From assembly GCF_042429765.1 (NCBI RefSeq), contig NZ_JBHLZU010000024.1, positions 41,905 to 105,904 on the forward strand: a DNA stretch of 64,000 nt. The letters are read 5' to 3'. Every line of letters starts with the position of its first letter. Positions within the stretch are counted from its first letter, which is position 1. Origin of the DNA: Allokutzneria oryzae (lineage in GTDB: Bacteria; Actinomycetota; Actinomycetes; Mycobacteriales; Pseudonocardiaceae). Below are positions 61,496-64,000 of the stretch, piece after piece. A program made the translations under genes and the position numbers. The notes under the pieces are model-generated. The model searched no databases, had not been told where the DNA came from, and saw only the letters and a program-made list of their open reading frames with translations.

Positions 61496-61928
61496 TCAAC
61501 GCTCCGCCCAGCGCGCCCGGAAAGACCTGCTGCGCCTCAACGACCACGTCGTCAGGCAACGGCTGCTCCGCAGCACCCTCCATCCCGGTGGTGTGGCCAT
61601 CACAGCCCTGCCCACCCCGGACCGCCTCGCCGAGATCGTCGACGGGCGGCTGGGGGGCCGATGGCACGACCACTGGACGGCACGGGGCCTCCCGGCCGGT
61701 CAGGGGTGGGCATCGTCGAAGAGGACGGGGCACGACCACACACCGCGTCGAACTCGCCCCCGAGGGCACGCTGTCCCGGTGAAGATCGTGGACCCAAGCT
61801 TCTTCACCTGGCCCGCGCTCCCGGTCGCGCTGGCCGACACGATCGGCCTGGACTTCCCGTTGACCGACAAGAGCTTCGACCTCTCCCACGCGGGCAACGA
61901 CCCGTTGCTAGCACGGCTGGCCCCCTAG
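61495..61928 (+). pseudogene. HycE/NuoD-like large subunit remnant (Rv0087-like)
   Basis: RKDLLRLNDHVVRQRLLRST LHPGGVAITALP is an internal part of group 4-type large subunits; after a frame change KIVDPSFFTWPALPVALADT IGLDFPLTDKSFDLSHAGND gives the C-terminus, ending TAG 61928. In this C-terminus the place of the nickel CxxC reads SHAGND, so even the ancestral protein was of the Ni-free, complex-I-related kind. Confidence 0.65.
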
Positions 61929-62042
61929 CACCCTGTGCCTCTTCTCGCACCATCCGACACTTGCAAAATTCTTTAATTGCGAAGATGATGGATTCATCAA
62001 GGCTCTGGGTGGCGTTGTCCGCACCCCGGCGAAGTGGGGACG

Positions 62043-62249
62043 ATGAGCGAGTTCGGAACGACTCTGCGCAGCCAGATCGAGCAGCGCTTGGCGGCGCTGG
62101 TCGTGGCCCTGGACGCTGGCCACGACCACGAGGTGCATCTGCACGGCGCCCGCATCCGCGATCTGCTTGAGACGGCGGCACGACACGGCGTCGACACCGA
62201 CGGCTGGGTGGATCCGGCCGTACTGGACTCCGCGGCCCTCACGAACTGA
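62043..62249 (+). CDS. Small hypothetical protein
   Basis: 68 residues from ATG 62043. Helical and soluble: SEFGTTLRSQIEQRLAALVV, ALDAGHDHEVHLHGARIRDL, LETAARHGVDTDGWVDPAVL. GTGGGGACG before the ATG is a weak ribosome binding site. Reads as a genuine small protein but I recognise no family. The next small ORF follows 15 bases later. Confidence 0.6.
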   Translation: MSEFGTTLRSQIEQRLAALVVALDAGHDHEVHLHGARIRDLLETAARHGVDTDGWVDPAVLDSAALTN

Positions 62250-62264
62250 CCGGGGAGCCTGCTC

Positions 62265-62408
62265 GTGTCCGTGCCTGATCGACCCGCGAACATCGCGTGG
62301 CGGTCCCTCACCGCCAACCAGACCGTGGTGTTCAGCAGCGAGGGCTACATGGCCGCGTACACCGTTGGTCGAACGGCGCTGATGGTCGCACTGGAGACAA
62401 AGGACTGA
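62265..62408 (+). CDS. Small hypothetical protein
   Basis: 47 residues from GTG 62265, with GGGGAG seven bases upstream: SVPDRPANIAWRSLTANQTV, VFSSEGYMAAYTVGRTALM. Probably co-transcribed with the preceding small gene. Family unknown. The 275 bases to the next gene contain no further ORF I can support. Confidence 0.5.
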   Translation: MSVPDRPANIAWRSLTANQTVVFSSEGYMAAYTVGRTALMVALETKD

Positions 62409-62683
62409 ACATCGGACGTCTCCTCCATGAGGCCCAGCCCGTGATCCAGCGGGTCGGCGCGATCCCGACCTCCTATCACGCTTTCCACTGGACGACTCCC
62501 AGGAGCTCTTGGTGAATATCGGGCGCGCGCGAGAACGTAACCCCGAAAAGCACGTGTCGAGCCTCGATCGTTGCTCGTCGTCGCTGACATGGTCAGCACG
62601 AAAATGCACTCGCACACGATTGAGGCACGGGACGATCAGCCGCTTTGTCTCGATCACCAGCTGATACTAGGGAGTGGTACTTG

Positions 62684-63055
62684 ATGAACATCGATACGGC
62701 ACTGAAAGAAGCCATGGCCATCGCCGGTGCGGTCGGTGTCGCATTGGTCGACTATGAAAGCGGAATGTCGCTCGGCGCAAGCGGCGGAGGCGACTGGCTT
62801 AATATGGAAATAGCGGCGGCAGGCAACACCGAAATTGTTCGATCGAAACTTCGAGTGATGTCCACGCTTGCACTCAATGACGGCATCGAAGATATTCTGA
62901 TCACATTGCACCGCCAGTACCACCTGATCCGGTTAATGAACTCCGTGAAGCACAGCAGCTCACTGTTCCTGTACCTGGTCCTGGAAAGAGACCTGTCGAA
63001 CCTCGCATTGGCCAGGCATCAACTCAAGCGCATCGAAGCCGACCTACTGGTATAA
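62684..63055 (+). CDS. Roadblock/LC7-like small regulatory protein
   Basis: 123 residues from ATG 62684 (GGGAG upstream). NIDTALKEAMAIAGAVGVAL, VDYESGMSLGASGGGDWLNM and LFLYLVLERDLSNLALARHQ follow the roadblock/LC7-type alpha/beta fold found as short stand-alone proteins in actinomycetes, often near small GTPases and regulators. It is less GC-rich than its neighbours. No GTPase partner lies in the window. Confidence 0.65.
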   Translation: MNIDTALKEAMAIAGAVGVALVDYESGMSLGASGGGDWLNMEIAAAGNTEIVRSKLRVMSTLALNDGIEDILITLHRQYHLIRLMNSVKHSSSLFLYLVLERDLSNLALARHQLKRIEADLLV

Positions 63056-63248
63056 GTGACGCTGCGGAACCACCCGATTTCAGGTGTGCGTCGACGAAGC
63101 ACGAAGTGCTGCGCATTGTCGATGAAGCTCGCGGCTTATATGGCGAACCAGCGCGACCGGGTCCCACCCAGCGGTTTTCACGGTCGGTGCGGTAGAACAT
63201 CTCACCGTCGGCCAGCCGACAGCCGGTTCACAGCCGACTGAGCGCTGT

Positions 63249-63284
63249 GTGGCAGGGATGCGGCATACTCCGCATCCCTGCCAC
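63249..63284. terminator. Hairpin terminator
   Basis: Perfect 15-bp stem, GTGGCAGGGATGCGG at 63249-63263 with its complement at 63270-63284, 6-base loop. About 190 bases downstream of the roadblock-like gene; the bases between and up to 63461 show no gene. Confidence 0.75.
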
Positions 63285-63461
63285 TTACCGGACACGGCCT
63301 GACCGCGAACACCGACACGTTCGTGCCGAAGGCGGTCCGCCCGGGGGCTGACCGCCCCGCGCGCTCATTGCTGATTGGCTTCCCCGCAAGGGCTTTACGT
63401 GCACCGGTTTGGCGCAGATAGATATCGACGCCGGGAGCAAGTCTGTGCGACAGACCTCCGA

Positions 63462-63810
63462 TCAGCCGTAGATGTCACGCAGCGGCGGTTTCCGGCCGAT
63501 CGACGGGGTTGGGAAACGCCATCGCCTCGTGGTAGAGCTGTCTGATTTGCTGGCAGCAATAGAGCAGCTGGTTGAACACGTGGCGCAGCGCGGCGGCGTG
63601 CCGGTCGCCGCGGTCTCGTTGGCGTTAGAAGTGCGCCGCACCGCCAAGCGGTCGTTCTTCACCCGCCGGAACGCTACCGACTCGCTGTTGCCGGATTCCT
63701 TGGTCACTGGCGAGGCCCCGGCAAACGTTTTGAGCGCGCGAGCATCGGCGAAACGCGCTCGGTCGTCACCGATCTCGGCGAACACCCGCGCGCCAACTCC
63801 CCCAGGCCGG
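63462..63810 (-). pseudogene. IS110-family transposase remnant
   Basis: FAEIGDDRARFADARALKTF and AGASPVTKESGNSESVAFRR VKNDRLA belong to the C-terminal (transposase_20) domain of IS110-type transposases. A frame shift follows, with ETAATGTPPRCATCSTSC covering the HAAALRxLFN region out of frame. The N-terminal RuvC-like catalytic domain is absent. It abuts the truncated gene at 63812. Confidence 0.8.
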
Positions 63811-63811
63811 A

Positions 63812-63915
63812 GAACTTGTGATCACCGCGTGGTCGGGGTGCTGCCGGAGCGCCGCGGCCGCAGCCTCGCCCAGCAGGTGCGCCGCAGCACCGGGGTTCTC
63901 CCAGGGATCTGTCAC
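63812..63915 (-). pseudogene. Gene truncated by the IS110 remnant
   Basis: GTG at 63915 overlaps the stop of the upstream gene (GTGA) and opens TDPWENPGAAAHLLGEAAAA ALRQHPDHAVITSS. After about 33 residues it runs into IS110 sequence. Function not identifiable. Confidence 0.5.
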
Positions 63916-64000
63916 GTCGGTTCGACGGGCAGCCACAGCTCGCAGGTCGCGGTGCTGAAGTCGTCCGCGCGGTCGAGGACCGTGACGATCGAGGGCCCTG
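63912..64000 (-). CDS. C-terminal end of a protein entering from the right
   Basis: Only the last 28 codons are in the window: GPSIVTVLDRADDFSTATCE LWLPVEPT then TGA. The CELWLPV ending is reminiscent of GyrI-like effector-binding domains, but this is too little for a call. Confidence 0.5.
   Translation of the reverse strand, partial: GPSIVTVLDRADDFSTATCELWLPVEPT

Noticed and set aside
61188..61928. Reading the HyfB/HycE-like pieces as a single live gene
   Set aside because: At least three frame changes and large deletions separate the recognisable segments.

Overview
This is a very GC-rich window with long leaderless-looking intergenic stretches, GTG starts, 4-bp start/stop overlaps, Tat and Sec lipoproteins, PucR/MEDS/LGFP-type proteins and a group 1h [NiFe] hydrogenase. 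Together these point to a soil actinomycete, most likely Pseudonocardiales (genera near Saccharothrix, Actinosynnema or Lentzea). That placement is inference from gene content. No rRNA, tRNA or CRISPR array was seen.

Layout. 0-10 kb: the end of a DNA-alkylation-repair gene, lipoproteins, a rifamycin-monooxygenase-like flavoprotein with a possible leader ORF, a LysR / MFS exporter / isochorismatase-fold unit and a Tat-exported hemerythrin. 10-19 kb: a gene graveyard (arginase, SnoaL-like, glycosyltransferase, ATP-synthase c subunit, P450 and IS5 remnants) interleaved with intact genes (propeller-nuclease lipoprotein, SGNH lipase, LysR/cupin pair, Trp/Arg-rich membrane protein). 19-23 kb: GreA-like factor, IS3-OrfA-like mini-protein, DadA-like oxidase and a divergent PucR regulator. 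23.5-25 kb: two very small overlapping ORFs coupled to a MEDS/ATPase anti-sigma-like sensor.

25-40 kb is the core. Two divergent operons make an actinobacterial high-affinity (group 1h) [NiFe] hydrogenase. The right operon is hhyS-hhyL-NifU-like-DUF5947-DUF6084-hypF. The left operon is SIS-HupF/HypC-like-SIS-unknown-protease-hypC-hypD-hypE-hypA-hypB. A small HTH protein lies between them. A GGACA-N4-TGTCC operator is shared by both operons and by the MEDS locus, which suggests one regulon.

40-64 kb: 2H phosphoesterase, TetR/methyltransferase pair, SicTox-like phospholipase D, LGFP mini-protein, KatE-type catalase, a tyrosine-recombinase-like protein lacking recognisable catalytic residues, a VQAG-motif protein, MarR/quinone reductase, a 1303-residue secreted protein (helical/coiled-coil body plus propeller), then an intact Rv0081-like ArsR regulator followed by wreckage of a group-4-hydrogenase/complex-I-like operon. 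The window ends at an IS110 remnant.

The most unusual non-coding structure is a family of six dispersed, about 170-235 bp intergenic elements. Each has a 15-22 bp palindromic core, and the better-preserved copies carry short TGTCCTGCA/TGCAGGACA terminal inverted repeats. Two copies have compensatory changes in the stem, which argues that the folded structure is selected. In two other copies the element end supplies the stop codon of the neighbouring gene.
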